Below are positions 46,014 through 59,497 of a DNA stretch of 64,000 bases, piece by piece. The stretch comes from Arachnomyces sp. PD_36 (lineage: Eukaryota > Ascomycota > Eurotiomycetes > Onygenales > Arachnomycetaceae). The stretch lies in assembly GCA_032988195.1 (NCBI GenBank), contig JANTQE010000011.1, forward strand, positions 844,832 through 908,831, given 5' to 3'. A program made the position numbers and the translations under genes. Position 1 is the first letter of the stretch, and each line of letters starts with the position of its first letter. The notes below the pieces were generated by a model that was not told the origin of the DNA, did no database searches, and worked only from the letters and a program-made list of their open reading frames with translations.

Positions 46014-46734
46014 ATAGCTCATCCGGGTCAATTAAGAACTTTGAGACAGGATACAGAAGGGAAGCTATTCATACGTGTCTTCATACCGGCTTACCCTTCA
46101 CTACTATATAAACAGCTTGCGATCCACAATCTTTTCTGTAGGTAGTTCAAGTTGCAACGGCGACTCCATAAGGATTAAAAGACGGAAGCTAGAAAGCGCC
46201 AGAGATACATATTCCTGACCGGTGTATTCCTTCCTCGGCCACCAAAAAAAATTGGATTAGAAAGAAGGGAAATGGAGATGCGCTGTTCATACTCTATGCC
46301 GAGGTGGGGGAATAGTATACTCCTCGATCGGTTTCCAAGTCCATTATTTTCCTCCGATCAATTCCCTACTGGCAGCTGCGTAAACGATAACACCTATCAT
46401 CAAAAGAGAAAGACAAAACGTAATACATGTGGAAGACACCAAACGCTGGAAATCCTCAAGAAGGGTTTGTTTCGACCAAGGGAAGGCGTCGGGGAGAGGT
46501 GACGTTGGAATAAAGAGCAGTGTTGCGATGGACGAGAAAGATCGGAAATGCATTATTTCTACCAGTAGCCTTCTTGATGGGGGTACTGGCGGTTTTAGTT
46601 TAGTGACATTGCTGGCAATGAGATGGGGTATTGAAGGGTTGTTTATGTGCTATTTTATTCTATGGCGTACATAGCTAGTTGGGCTACGGGATGTACAGAA
46701 TATGTTTAAATGGCGACTACTCTCTGCTCAGAAT
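46014..46734. other. convergent intergenic region
   Basis: About 720 bp between the second SDR and the ankyrin gene, tail to tail. No gene, repeat or RNA recognised. Confidence 0.5.
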
Positions 46735-48447
46735 CTACTTCAGTTGCCTGACTCCCCTTCGCGGCAGAGATTTCTTCAATTTAGCCTTCTCATTCGCCCT
46801 TTTTAGCAAATACCCAGGTTGATTCCCCTCGGAGTCTTTCACATAGACATCTGCTCCATGCTCGCTCAAAAGCTTGTAAGTCCGCTGGCGATTCACCTGC
46901 CATTCCAATTCCGCTGCATAATGCAAGGCCGTCCTGCCCGTCCCATCTTGACAGTTGATGTCTGCTCCGGCGTCGAGAAGGAGATCGAGAACCTCAATGT
47001 TGTACATCGTGGTAGCGATGACGGCGAGGTGAAGGAGTGTTAGGCCGTTGCTGTCTTTGGCGTGAACGCTGCACCCGCGGTCTAGCATGAGTTCGATCAC
47101 GTACTGCCATCCGCGCTGCGCTGCGATGTGGAGGATTGTTCGACCATCATTGTCGGCTGCTTCTTTATCAAATCCGTGGTCGAGAAAGAGGGTGATTAGC
47201 TGGGGAAGTGGGCGGGCCATGATATGAAGAGGTGTCTCGCCGGCATAATTCGCTGAGTTGGGATCTGCTCCGTGATATAGAAGCGCTGTGATGATGAAAC
47301 CGCCTATTCGGCAGTAGAGCCTTCCGTGGATACTTTCGTGACGTGCAGCGATATGTAGAGCCGTGTTGCCATTCGGATCTCTTGCACGCACACTGGCTCC
47401 TTTTTGGAGGAGATGTGAAGCCATAGCTAATGGACGCGGAAGTTTAGTATTGGCATACCATGCCTGAAGGGCAATTAGTAATGGTGTGAGGCCTTCAATT
47501 TCAGCTTCGAGATCTGCCCCCTTAGCCACTAACAGGTCTACCATGGGCAAGTCGTATCTAGTCGGATAGGGTATGGATGCCATATGATGAAGGGCCGTCT
47601 TTTGTCGCCCATCCCTTTGGTCCACGGGAGTTCCCAAATCCAGGAGTAGACGAACGATAGATTCCGTCCGGCCCCGTGCTGCAACACAGAGGAGACCTGG
47701 TCTTGAGATTTCTTCACCCTGGAGACAGGTCTGATATTTAAACAACGCCTCGACAGCATTGACCCGGGCATTAACGGCGGCTATGCGAATCGCATCATGG
47801 CAGTGCAGCCTTTGGTCCTCCGCAGTTTTCGCCTGTTTTAAAAGCATGCAGACGACTTCATGATGGCCATTCTGTGCAGCTAAATCAAGGGATGATTTGA
47901 TATCGTCAGCACGGCTTTTCAGGTCCCTTCTCATTGCTAAAGGATGGTCGAGGAGAAGCTTGATGACAGGAAGGCGCCCATACTCTGCTGCGTAATGAAA
48001 GGCTGTTTTCCGCCGAGGAGCCCGGATCCCGAAATCTGCCCCCTCCTTTAACAGCATCTCCACTGTGCTCAAATGACCATTTCTCGACGCCCTGATGAGG
48101 GGTGTGAGGCCTTCTTTGTCCTGGACATTGACTCTAGCTTTCTTAAGAAGAAGAAATTTGATGATCTCATCCCGACCACGGAGTGAGGCCAAGTGTATAG
48201 CAGTTTGACCGGCCTTGGTCTGCTTGTCTACTCGAGCGCCTCTCTTAACAAGCAGTCTGGCTGCTTCTGAGCGCCCGTGGCCCGAAGCAAAGTGAAGTGC
48301 CGTGGTTCCCCGCTCGTCCTCCACCCCGATCTCAACCCACCGCCCAGCGAGCAGAAACCTGAGGGAAGGAATGGATTCATATTTTGCAGCGGAGTGAAAG
48401 ACAGAGATTATGATATTGTCCTGTCCCCATTTCCTTGAGAATGAAGT
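46735..48447 (-). pseudogene. ankyrin-repeat gene truncated at its 5' end by the GG/CC-free block
   Basis: Continuous ankyrin coding sequence of about 570 codons with at least twelve units (for example TALHFASGHGRSEAARLLV, DGRTILHIAAQRGWQYVIEL, GRTALHYAAELEWQ). The frame is open leftwards from 48447 but has no ATG before the first repeats, and upstream it meets a TGA. The first visible residues (HSAAKYESIPSLRFLLAGR) are already inside an ankyrin unit, so the start is missing. The loss coincides with the sharp change of composition at about 48,435. Either the block was inserted into this gene or a break joined the two. If an unseen upstream exon exists the gene could still be alive; I see none. 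Confidence 0.7.
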
Positions 48448-49254
48448 TCAGATTCTATACTTCACTTCTCATTACTAAGTATCATACAATCTAGTCGTAT
48501 GCACAATCATCATGACACTCACTTTTCTCATATGATCATCGTGTAATCTATCTTAAGTCATCGTGATGATCAACAAGAATCATTGATTTACATAGACTAT
48601 TGTTCAGATAATTGTTATAACAGATTTATTTCAAATCTACTCTTTTGATCATCACGATGATGTACAGACGTTTATATAAACATTGTTCTATTCACTTGAT
48701 TTTCTATTGTTCTCATTCATTGTTTTTTTTTTCATTCATCTCATATTCTAAGAACATTGATCATCACGAAGCGTTAGTGATCATGTGACATATCTCATCA
48801 CGATGATCAACAAGTGCACATCTCATTAATATACTCTCAATTTCATTCTATTATTTGCATGCTATTACTAAATATTGTATCTTTTCTGTTCAATTTCATT
48901 TATTCATCTTAACATTACTGTCATACACACGCTAGAGTTAAGAACTTCAGACAAGTTATCTTCTCATGATAATTCAAAACAATATATCTATACTATGCTA
49001 ATCAAAGCATCACAGTTATATTTTCTTTCATCATGACGATGCGTGTATAACAAACATATCGCAAATAAACAATTGAACTCTCTTAATTGACTCTCGATAC
49101 ACAAGAGATTTTGAACAGAAGAGATTTTGAAAGCTTATCTCTTCATGATGATTAAAGAGACTGAATCTTCATACTAACTATTCGACAGAATCAACTGCTC
49201 ATTTATCTCAACAATGATCTCAATCTTATAATATGTCGATCATGTTGACACGTC

Positions 49255-49509
49255 TTGTTCTCATTCGAAGTCTCGAAGCACATGAGAAAGTATCATTCGA
49301 AAATCAACTACATCATCAGTCAGCTCACTCTCTTTATGCAAAGTCAGATCGTTCAATCGACTGACATCGAGCGCATTCTTCTCATTCAACAGCAGCAGAA
49401 TTTGTCTGCATTTGATCTTCATGAGAGATACACATGCACATTTACAAACTGTCAATTCGTCTGCTTGAAACGAAGCACACTCGTCAAACATCTAGAGAAA
49501 CACATATGA
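49255..49509 (+). pseudogene. C2H2 zinc-finger gene relic
   Basis: Open frame of 84 codons without Gly, Pro or Trp. The end keeps a C2H2 finger: C-x4-C-x12-H-x3-H in the segment from YTCTFTNC to KHLEKH. Just before it SKHMRKYH looks like the His half of another finger. It sits at the left end of the mutated block, a position that fits the N-terminal finger region of large fungal RecQ-linked proteins (see next entry). Not functional as it stands. Confidence 0.45.
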
Positions 49510-50847
49510 ATCTCAGACAACGACAAATGACGATTCAATAAAAGAATATGCATCATCTTCAAATATCATTCTCGTTACTTCGAGATCTTTGCTATCACAG
49601 TCGACAAATTCGTCTTGAATCTCGATGAAGAATTGCAGATCACTTTTTAGCAACTCGAGCAAAAAAGACTAGAGCATTTGATCATCATACTTGAACTCGA
49701 AAGCATTCATCTCACGTCTTGAGACAATAAGACAGAATGATCTCGACGCTTTCAAGATGTCAATATGAAAAAGCTTTCACGTTTGACTGTCACAAAACAC
49801 GATGAGAACTCAGTAAGCTTTCGAGATATTGAGTCATTCGTTCGCAAGCTGTTCTACGACGTCGTGAAAAGAGTAGAAACTCTCAGTCACTTTAGTCGTC
49901 GTCTGATCAAATCAATCTCTCAAAGCAATATTCACTTCACATCATTTAATCGTCTCAACAACGAATCTCTCGACAAATACTCTGAAATGTGAATCAGAGT
50001 GATTTTACTGTTATTACGTCAAAACACGTTTATCACGACGATCACTCTCTCAAACGTCTGTCAAGAGATCTTAACACAGAATCAACAAAGTTGCTTGATC
50101 TCTCTCATCGACTGTCTAGAGCAGAGTTAAGACTGTTACAACAGTGTGCTGAAGTTATCAATATGTCTTATCACTCAGCACATCTTCACTATTCATTAAA
50201 ATTTCATCATATTCTTTCTGACGTGCTATGTCTTTCGACGAGAATCTCAGATCTGACGAAGACTCTTGAAAGTCACATTCATCATTTCGACATTGATATA
50301 CAGCATGAGATTGTTAATGACACATCATATCATCGACTTCAACGAAATTTTTGAATTTATCTTTAAATCGAAAATGAAACATTTGAGCATCGATCATGAC
50401 ACAGTCTTCAATGAACTGTTTGATATTCGACTATATGATCGAGTTATCGCTCGAGATCACTTCGACAAGCTCATGATACTATGACATGAGTCGAATCAGA
50501 AATTTTCATTTCGAGAAATCGAGATTTCAGTCAGTCGTCTACAGAAGATGATACGCTTCATTATTTCAGAATATCAGCGTCTTATCGAATTTCTTTTATT
50601 CGACACGAACATTGACATGATTCTTTACGACTCGAGCAACTTTGACGATGACTGACTAGTCGATGCTAACGAACACGATCTACGAGAATTGAGACACTCT
50701 CGTCATTTTGACTTGAACTTTTTAAAATTCGATCATCTGCGTCAATATCGACGTGCAATGCGCATCAACATGATGATCATCAGTCGTAGTTTCAATCTTT
50801 TCGATAAATACTGCATCATGATGATCTCACATATATATTAACGCTTC

Positions 50848-51395
50848 GTGATGACAAACAAGACAGCTGATTCGCTCACAGAGATTACACGATATCAGAA
50901 AAATCTTGACAAATTTCTTCGCACTCTAGCTGTTGCGCTTGTTGTCGAATGCGAGCTACTCATGAGAGACATCGAACTGCTGTCTTTGAAACACAGCAAT
51001 GATAGCACTACGTTACGCAACGTGTTTGTTCACGACGATCAGATCATTCTAGTATTCGACTACAATAAGATTGAAATCAACGTCGATCGTTCTATGATGA
51101 TTGTTTGATCATGTTCGCTCGATCTGACGCGAATGATACTGACATACATTCTGAACGTATTTCTCTTTCTTTGTCTGATGAAGACAGTCATACTATCTAC
51201 GAATTAGATTGTCATCGATTGCGTATCGCAGCTATTTCGCTCACATCGAGATATAACAGTTACAATGATATTCGAGCGAATGATCGAGTTTGTCGAGAAA
51301 TTTCTCAATTTGCACGTCATCATCAGCAAGTGACGTCACATCGCTATTGCAATGAACGACAAATTTCTCAAGAATCGAAAAGAAACTCAATATAA
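50848..51395 (+). pseudogene. relic resembling the segment adjacent to fungal telomere-linked RecQ-type helicases
   Basis: The frame at 50848-51108 includes RYQKNLDKFLRTLAVALVV, then ELLSLKHSNDSTTLRNVFVH and IILVFDYNKIE. This resembles, from memory, the conserved region that precedes RecQ-type helicase domains in large fungal proteins (ELLSxRH ... RNxxxxDGxxxxxxxYxK). Asp stands where Gly is expected (HDDQ for HDGQ), as the CpC-type mutation predicts. The assignment is tentative; an alignment is needed. Confidence 0.35.
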
Positions 51396-51591
51396 GAAGA
51401 CTATCAATTACATTCTGCAGACAGAACACTCTGCTCAGACAAAGACTCATCATTACGCTCTATGTACGAACATGCTCATTGATTTAAGCGATCAGACATT
51501 TCAATTCTTTTTTCGAGTATCTCGTTCATGACATGAATGACTTGACTTAAGCGAAGACACTTAGAACAATATCACTCGATCTCACATCACG

Positions 51592-52287
51592 ATGAGCGTA
51601 CGCACACTCACGACGCAATTGTCTGCTTTAGAAACTTCGACTGCAATCTGTCATGCGCACTCTCTCATTCAATACTCAACATCTACATCGACTCAGATCG
51701 CAACTCAGTCGACTTCGAGAAAAACTAGTGTTCTTTCATTGCAGTCGTTTATCATCTTTGTCGATCAGAAATCTTCAGAGACACTCGTGAGAGTCGAAAA
51801 CATCTCAATAAAAACACGTATTCAATCTTCAGCACACTTAGATATCGAGCTCGACATTGATAAATCACGTGACATCACATCTATCAAATCTCTTTTCGTA
51901 ATGATCGATCAGATCAATCATATCAACAAAAAACAGAAAATCAATCATGAGATTAACGAGTCGTTACTCTCTCTTCAAATTGCATTTGTAACGAGAACAC
52001 TCAACGAGAAGTTGACACAACGAGCGCTATCTCAGATGAGATGCATGTTCAACAACTTTAATCTCGAATATCGATTCTCGAAACAAAAGATGATCATCGT
52101 GATCACACTATCTCTACACATCGCTTTCATGATGACTCTCTTCTCAGCGATCGACAAAATCATGATCATTCTAGTGCTCTGCGCAATGAAATCAATCACA
52201 ACGATCATCGTGCTCGTGTCATTTGTAACTTTGATGAAAAACGTGCAGACGCGATCTCGACTCATGAGCATTCAATCTCACATATGA
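51592..52287 (+). pseudogene. 231-codon open frame in mutated block, unrecognised
   Basis: Longest frame in the left half of the block: Ser/Thr-rich start, then a hydrophobic C-terminal part (MIIVITLSLHIAFMM, IILVLCAMKSITTIIVLV). It lacks Gly, Pro and Trp entirely. Hydrophobicity may be an artefact of Ala-to-Val and Thr-to-Ile changes produced by CC to TC. I do not recognise the parent gene. It could be a further part of the RecQ-type relic. Confidence 0.3.
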
Positions 52288-55015
52288 AAGACGACAGACG
52301 ACACGCGTCATCAATCTCTGATGATGACGATACTCGAGACGACGACAACTCACATCTTTTACGTCTACATAATGACACTCTGAAGAGAGAGTTGAATTCG
52401 ACGCATTGTGTTTAACGAGACTCATTTATATGTCACAGACAGCTTTCGTTTGCAGATGCGCAATCTGTGCTGACTTCGTGAAATCGACGTCTCTCTGATG
52501 TTTTTGTTTGATATCTTTTCGACTCACTTCTACTCTCTGCTTCAGCAGAATCTTCGATCGAATATCACGTAAGTCAGCAAGATACGAGTTATCGTTTCGA
52601 TCGTCAACATTCAGCGAGAGATCAGAAAGATGACGATGAATGATGACAGAGTGATGTTGCAACGTTTAGTCTTCGAAGTCATCATCACATTCGCTCTCAT
52701 TGTATTCATCATGAGTCGCGAAGAGACTCGAGAGCTTGTTATGTTTCTCGACGTCTCTTGATTTCACAGCGAGATCAAAGACGAGAATAAGCTTAAGTTG
52801 TTAACTTCTCTTCGCGCGCGAGAGCTGTCTGCTGTGATGATTATCACGACAATGAGTATCAACGTCAACTTTGACTGTATCGATATCGTGATGCACTGAC
52901 AAAGCAGCTATCGTTTAATCGACATCATTCAACAGACATTTCGCGTCGACAGAGTACTCTTCTTCATCGACAAGTTCATTCTCATCGTGACATCGAAGAA
53001 TCGCAATCGAGTCTTGCACGAGCGAGAGAATCGCGACGCGCGCGTCAAGACGCGTTATCTCTGCGACAGATGATGTCTGAATCTCGTGATCGATCGCTAT
53101 CTTCACAACTCTACGCAAAAGCTCGACAACGACTATTGTCAGAAGAACAATCTGCTCTCGTGTTTCACATGTGTCAATTCGATTATCTCTCAAACTTCGA
53201 GATTCTCACTCGTCACTCACGTAATCATGAGATCTCTCACTCTGCTGCAGTCGATCATCAATCGAATACGCGACGATTGCATATGATGCGTTCTCGTCGA
53301 TCTGAACGTCGTTCATCTCTCAATCATATGCTCTCAGCGCAATCAGCATCTCTCGATCATCGTCAATTATCTGAGCAATTACATGAGCAAGATTCGTAGC
53401 GTTCGTGATCGCTTTTTTTTTCTCGTTCACTTCTTCTGCATGCTACTCTTTCGAGAGTTCAATCACAAGTCATGCACATACGACATGATGATGTTTATCG
53501 TCGTTTACTTCGTCTGAAATATGAATCGTTTTCGAGAATTGTTTGTCGACATTCTCAGCAGAGACACGATGAGCTTAGACGAAATGATCAAGATATTCTC
53601 TCAAGAGTGCTCAAAAGACGAGAGATGCGATCGAATCTGCGTGAATATGCTAATTCACAAATTTTATGAGATCTGCTTCGTTATCGAGATGCACAGTTAG
53701 CACGTATATATTCAACAATGCAACACACATCACACTTAGCACGTAGTTTTTCAACAATGCAACACTTATCACATTTTTGCTTTCATTTCTCATGCACACT
53801 ATTCATCATGTAATCTGATAAGTAGATGTTCGTCGTAGCGCTGTTATCTTCAATGATCTCTCGAATGAAAAGTCTCGAACGTGAAGAGTGACGAGAGAGA
53901 TGACGCGTCAATCTCAAAATAAACATCACGTGATTAATGATATCACACTCGATTCGAATTCATCGACACGACTCATGTTGAGTATAGACGTGTGTCGCGA
54001 GAATCACGAGACAATCACGTGCTGAATCGCGCGTCTGCAACGAAAATAAGCGTCAGAGACTCTTATGATGATCAAAACTCACATCTCTCTTATTTGATGA
54101 GCGACATCAGCATGCGACGACTATCATGAAGTCGTCTCAAAAATCGAATCGCTTCATGATGACAGAAAATGACAATTTCGATTAAAAAACAGATCAATTG
54201 CATTAAAAACACGCTACAATCAATCATCTACATGTAGAATCAACACAAAAGCGAACACTATCAATCACTCATCACATTCTCAATATTCAATTGATATCAC
54301 GCTCATCACTTTCTCATTCATCGATGATCTTATTTTGTCATCACGATGTCATAAGACTCTCGAGAGATCTCGAACAGTACAATGATCATCATGATATCGA
54401 ACTAGAGAGTATAAATACTCACTTCTCGTCTCTTTCGAGTGAAGATTTTCTTTCTTCTTTCTCTTTTTTTTCACTCTTTTGCGACAAGATCTCTCTCATC
54501 ATCATTATGATGATGTAGAAGTTCGATGAGTATCTCATCATGATGATCAAGAAAATCGATTACTGACATTCTTCAGCACATCTCGATTATCATATTGATT
54601 CAATCAGTAACTATCGCTTCATAGTGATCACATCAAACACATATTCTGACTGATATCAAAATTCACAGACATTTCAAAACTCGAGTTTAGATCATCACGA
54701 TGATCAGAAAGAATGAATAGAGAGATATTCAAAACGCAAAGAAAATCAATGCACAGTAAGCAAAGCTGTCTACATCAACAGAATATATATCAAGTTCACT
54801 AATGATTTTAGATGATTGAAACGATGAATCAGATTCTCGAGATGCGTGTGAACATGCATGTTCACAACAACTAAGACAATAGCATAACGAATGTGACTGT
54901 CTATCTGAGATTCAAAACAATTGAAGAATATCGCGAATGAAAGAAGAGAACTCAAAACGACAGTCTCATCAAGATCTACATACGAAAGAGAAAGATCAAC
55001 TTTGATCTTACAGCA

Positions 55016-58000
55016 TTGAAGTCGATCAAGTCTTCACAACTGATCAAGATATGTCGAAATCTCATCAACGCGACAATACTCAATCAGAAGAATGTCGTCA
55101 AATTGAATAAAACTATTGATTCAAAGATGATCATCTATCTGAGATACGATCAACTGATCATCAAAATGATAAAGACTTCGTCAACGCAGTTTTCACTTTC
55201 GAAAGACGACGTGTGAGACGCAAACGACATTTTCAAGACGTGAGCTGTTTTTCGTCAGACATGAAAGAGTGATTCGATCAAAAGTCAGCGCAACAAACAA
55301 CTGCGAAACAGAGTCGCTCTTTTCAAGTCGACATTCAAGCTCAAGATGATCGACGATTTCGAGAACTTCAAGCGAAAGCAAGACGAGATTCGAGATCAGA
55401 GTTTCAAATGTCTTCTTCGCATGATCGAAGAGTTCTTGACAGCTCAGAACGAGCACGACACGATCAAGAACTGAAAACAGATGCGCATCTTCGAGAATTG
55501 CATAGATCATCTGAAAGAACGTGTTCAAAACATCATGAACGCGAACGAAGACATTAGCGAAATGAATCTCGTTTTTTTTACTCGAAAGAAACGCGTGCTG
55601 ATACTTCAGATTATGACGAAAATGATTAAAACTGAATGCAACGAGTTTATCTCTCTCTCGAACGAGTTCAAGAAGATTCGCGACGAGATGATGATCATGA
55701 TCGATGCACTGAACGCGACAAACTCGAATTTCGTGCAGAACGTCGAGAATGTGATCAGACAATTCTGCAAACAGTATCTGAGCAACTCGACGTCTTCATC
55801 GACGTATCACGACGTCTGCAAGATACTGCATCTGAATCTCAAACAACTCATGATGAAAGATCTTCAGCTGAAACTCTGACAGATGCAGAGCATCGCACAC
55901 ATGATTCAAATGAAAGAATCGAAGTTGATAAACGAAATCATCTCAAACGAATGCGATATTGAAAAGATCATTCAAGCACTCGTCTTGATCGTCATCGTCG
56001 TCGCGCTCGTCGAGACATCGTATCGATCAACGCTCATTCTCGTTCTCGCTTTCATTCTGAACGTCTGAGTGAACGAGTGAAGAAAACACTTTCAAAAAAT
56101 AATTCGACTGATTCTGTATTACGAGATCGAACATCAGTTTGCTGACACGCTTCGAAAAAACATAACTCTCAACAGCGACGAACTGAGATCACAGCTGACA
56201 GCTCTCGATCGCAATGACTTAATGACGACACGCACGATTATTTTGAGCGTCTACTCGATCTGAATGCGCAGAATCTTTGTGTCTAGCAAGAACGCGAAGA
56301 GCGAACACACGAGTATGTATTGATCATTACGATGATCTTTCTCATCTTCGAACACGTGACAGCTTACGAGTTCACGATGATCAACAAGAGAGATTGCTAA
56401 CACACAAAACAGAAGAATACAACTGCAAGTACTCTGAGAAATTTGATCGCATTATAATCGACGAAGAACACTATCTGAAGAACTTCAACACAGACAATCA
56501 CAAGATTGTCAGATCGATCAATGCGTCAAAGCTGTGATTTCTCATCGTCATCTTTCTCATGAACAAGTCAATGAATATGCTGAGTTATCTGAATCTTTTG
56601 TGAAGACAGAAATGACTGAAGAAGTTTGAGAAGAAGCAAGACGAGAAGAATCATCTGATCATGAACGCGATCATAGAAGAGACATACGAAGCTTGCTTCA
56701 CAGACGACGAAAACGATGTCATATCGACAGATTTTCATTTTTTGAATTCTCGCTATTTTGACAAAATGCGCGAGCATGAAGATCTCACAGCAAAGAGAGT
56801 CATGATGATTTTACTTTGTCTGATTCGCAAACTGTGTCTGACACGCATCATGAACGACATCATCGAATGCGTGAACAGTGACGATAACGATATTTTCATT
56901 CGCATCAATGACGAGATCTCATTGTATTGAATTGCAACTGTCTACTTTCGTCATTTCACTCACAATCAGCGTCTACACAACAGATTTTTCAAAGTGTGAC
57001 TCGAACGAATGAGCAGAACTAATGTGATTGCAGAAGAAGAGATCGACGACGAAGATAATTAAATCGATATCTCTAAGAATGTCGTCAAGAGCAAGAATTT
57101 CAAGTCACATCATCATCTGTGTCACATGACATTCGATTCTCGATTCGAAATTCTGTCAATGCGCATCGATCGAAAAAATCTCAGTGTCAACATCAAGCTT
57201 TGAGAAATTCACAACGACAACGAAATGAAGTTCTTTTGAATCAACATCATCATCAGTCACTGAGACACGTCTTCTGTCAAACGAGCGTCGCTCATTCACT
57301 ATCTGATCAAAGAGTTTCTCAAACTTCAGTATCTCGAGAAGATCTTTGCAGAGACGATTGAAGAAAACGAGAAATGAATTCTGATCTTTTGCGAGTGAGT
57401 GATGTTTTAATACGAGATCAACATGCTCACTCGTCTGCTGAGCTACAAGCTTCGCATCATACACAGCGATATGAAGCAGAACGAACGCGCTCAAATGACT
57501 CGTGAATTCAACGATTCGAACTCTGACGTTCAGATGCTTCTGACAAGCTACGCATACGTTTCAACGAAACTCAATCTTCACGAGTTCTGCTCATACGTGA
57601 TGCTCATGAAGTCTGCGAAAAACTACAACAGTGAATTGCAGATCATCTATCGAGTTCATTGCATCGAACAAAAGAAGAAGCAGAAGATGTGAATTCTGTG
57701 TCAGCTTAACAGCTACGATCAATATCGTCACGTGAACAACATCAAGAAGATGATTCGTTAAATCGCGAGAGAGTACGTCAAGTACATCATCATGAAGATT
57801 CAATCGAAGCTGAAGAAAGCGCGTCAGATATTCGAAGAGTCGCGAGTCGTTGAACGAATCGTTCGCGAGAATTAGAGAGTCAAGAAGCGAGCAGAGAGAG
57901 AGAAGTTTAATGCTATAAACGTGAACGAAAAGACAGAGAAGAAATACGATGAAGCGAAGAAAAGCACGACTCTGCACGAATTTCTGAAGAAGATCAAAGA

Positions 58001-58874
58001 AAAGATCATTGAACGAAAGTGCGTCATCATCATTTGTGACATGTTCAATCAGTCGCTCGACATCACTTCGTTTCTCGACGCGCGAAACGTTCTGACAAAG
58101 TTTGAGAAAAAGATCGACGACGACTTTCTTCGTCTGACACTCAAGTCTTTCAGCAAGACGAATAGTCTCAAAAAACGCAAGATCAAGTCTTTTCGTCTCA
58201 TCATCAGAGTGAGTCGAATGCTCGCTCTATCATTCTCGCAGTCGCTCTCAATCAACTTAATCGTCATCATCGACGAGCAGAATTTCATCTCAATCTCAAG
58301 TTTTCAATCTGAACTCAGTCAGATCAAGAGCATCGTCAAAATCTTCTCGAAAAAGAATAAAGTCTCATCGTTCGATTTCGTCAAGACGAGTCGCTACAAG
58401 CGCGAACAGAACAGAAAGATCGTCGAGCTTCATCGCACGCTTGCAACGCTAAAGACTAAGCTTGATGCATCGACGCAGTCTGAGTCATTCAAGAGAAAAC
58501 ATCAGAAGAAGAACGATGATCAGTCGAACGCTCAAATCAACAAACGACGCAAAAAAAACACTCAAAAGATAGATATCACTCTCAAAACACTCGATTCTCA
58601 CGATGCGAAGAAGCAGAGTTCTCACAGTCAGAAAAACTTTCACGATGCACTCAAAGAAATCGACGATGTTTCAAACTCATCACTCGAGAGATTGATCAGA
58701 GATTTCATTGCGTTCAGCATCGAGAGTTTCACAAAGAACGAGATACATCATCAACTCGATCTTATCGCAGATCAGACAGTCGACGAACAGAATATTCAGT
58801 CAGAATCTCAAAATTTTTTGTTTGACGACTCTAGCAGCAGCTCGAGTGAATCTTCAGAATTCGAGAAGAAATGA
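55016..58874 (+). pseudogene. SNF2-family helicase relic, hypermutated
   Basis: Two frames (55016-56068, then 56277-58874) read as one SNF2 ATPase interrupted mostly by TGA. The Walker A region reads LINEIISNECDIEKIIQ, where family members have GGI, GIGKT. Motif II is IIIDEEHYLKN (DEGH expected). Motif III is KL-stop-FLIVIFLMNK (WFLTATPLMNK-like expected). The C-terminal lobe keeps MLTRLLSYKLRIIHSDMKQN, SYAYVSTKLNLHEFCSYV and motif VI RVHCIEQKKKQ (RVHRIGQ expected). An acidic/Ser tail ends at 58874. Each departure is Gly to Asp/Glu, Pro to Ser/Phe, Trp to stop, Ala to Val or Thr to Ile, mostly as loss of GG and CC predicts. Dead as a gene; parent copies may exist elsewhere in the genome. Confidence 0.8.
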
Positions 58875-59497
58875 TTATTGACTCTCAATAATCAGATTTT
58901 CTTTCTCATTTCTCGCTTGTCTCTTCTATTACTGAGAGTATTTTTCACTACTCGAGATAATAGAAGAGCGTCTTCTTCTCTTTACTTAGTCTACTGTGTA
59001 TTCAAAGAGTTGCTTCGACTCTCTTCGAATACTTGTTTCATGTTTCTCATAGTCTTCAGATTACACGAGAATAGCTCTCAGATTGTCAAATGAAATGAAG
59101 TTTTCATTTTTCTCTCTACATCAGAATCTTAGAATAAATTCGAGACTTAGCAGACACACTACAGTCAGATAAAAGATTCTTTCATACAGAGAAAGACGCT
59201 CTACAGTCATCAAAGTGCAGTAAGTCAACAAAATTTCGCAGTCATCACGAAGTCATAAGACAGATATTTATAAAGAGTTCAGTCGTCACTCAGAATTCTG
59301 TGAGTTTCTCTCTCTTTTCACATTTTTTTTCGATCTCAAGAGACTGACGAACACAACATTGATCATCACGATATCATAGCAATCACGTGAGCTCGAACAG
59401 TACTATCTCATCGTGATGATCGAAGAGATCTTTTCTCTCTCAGTCAATACGTTTCGCAATTCAGTCAACGAGACACGCTGACACGTTACTAGACATC

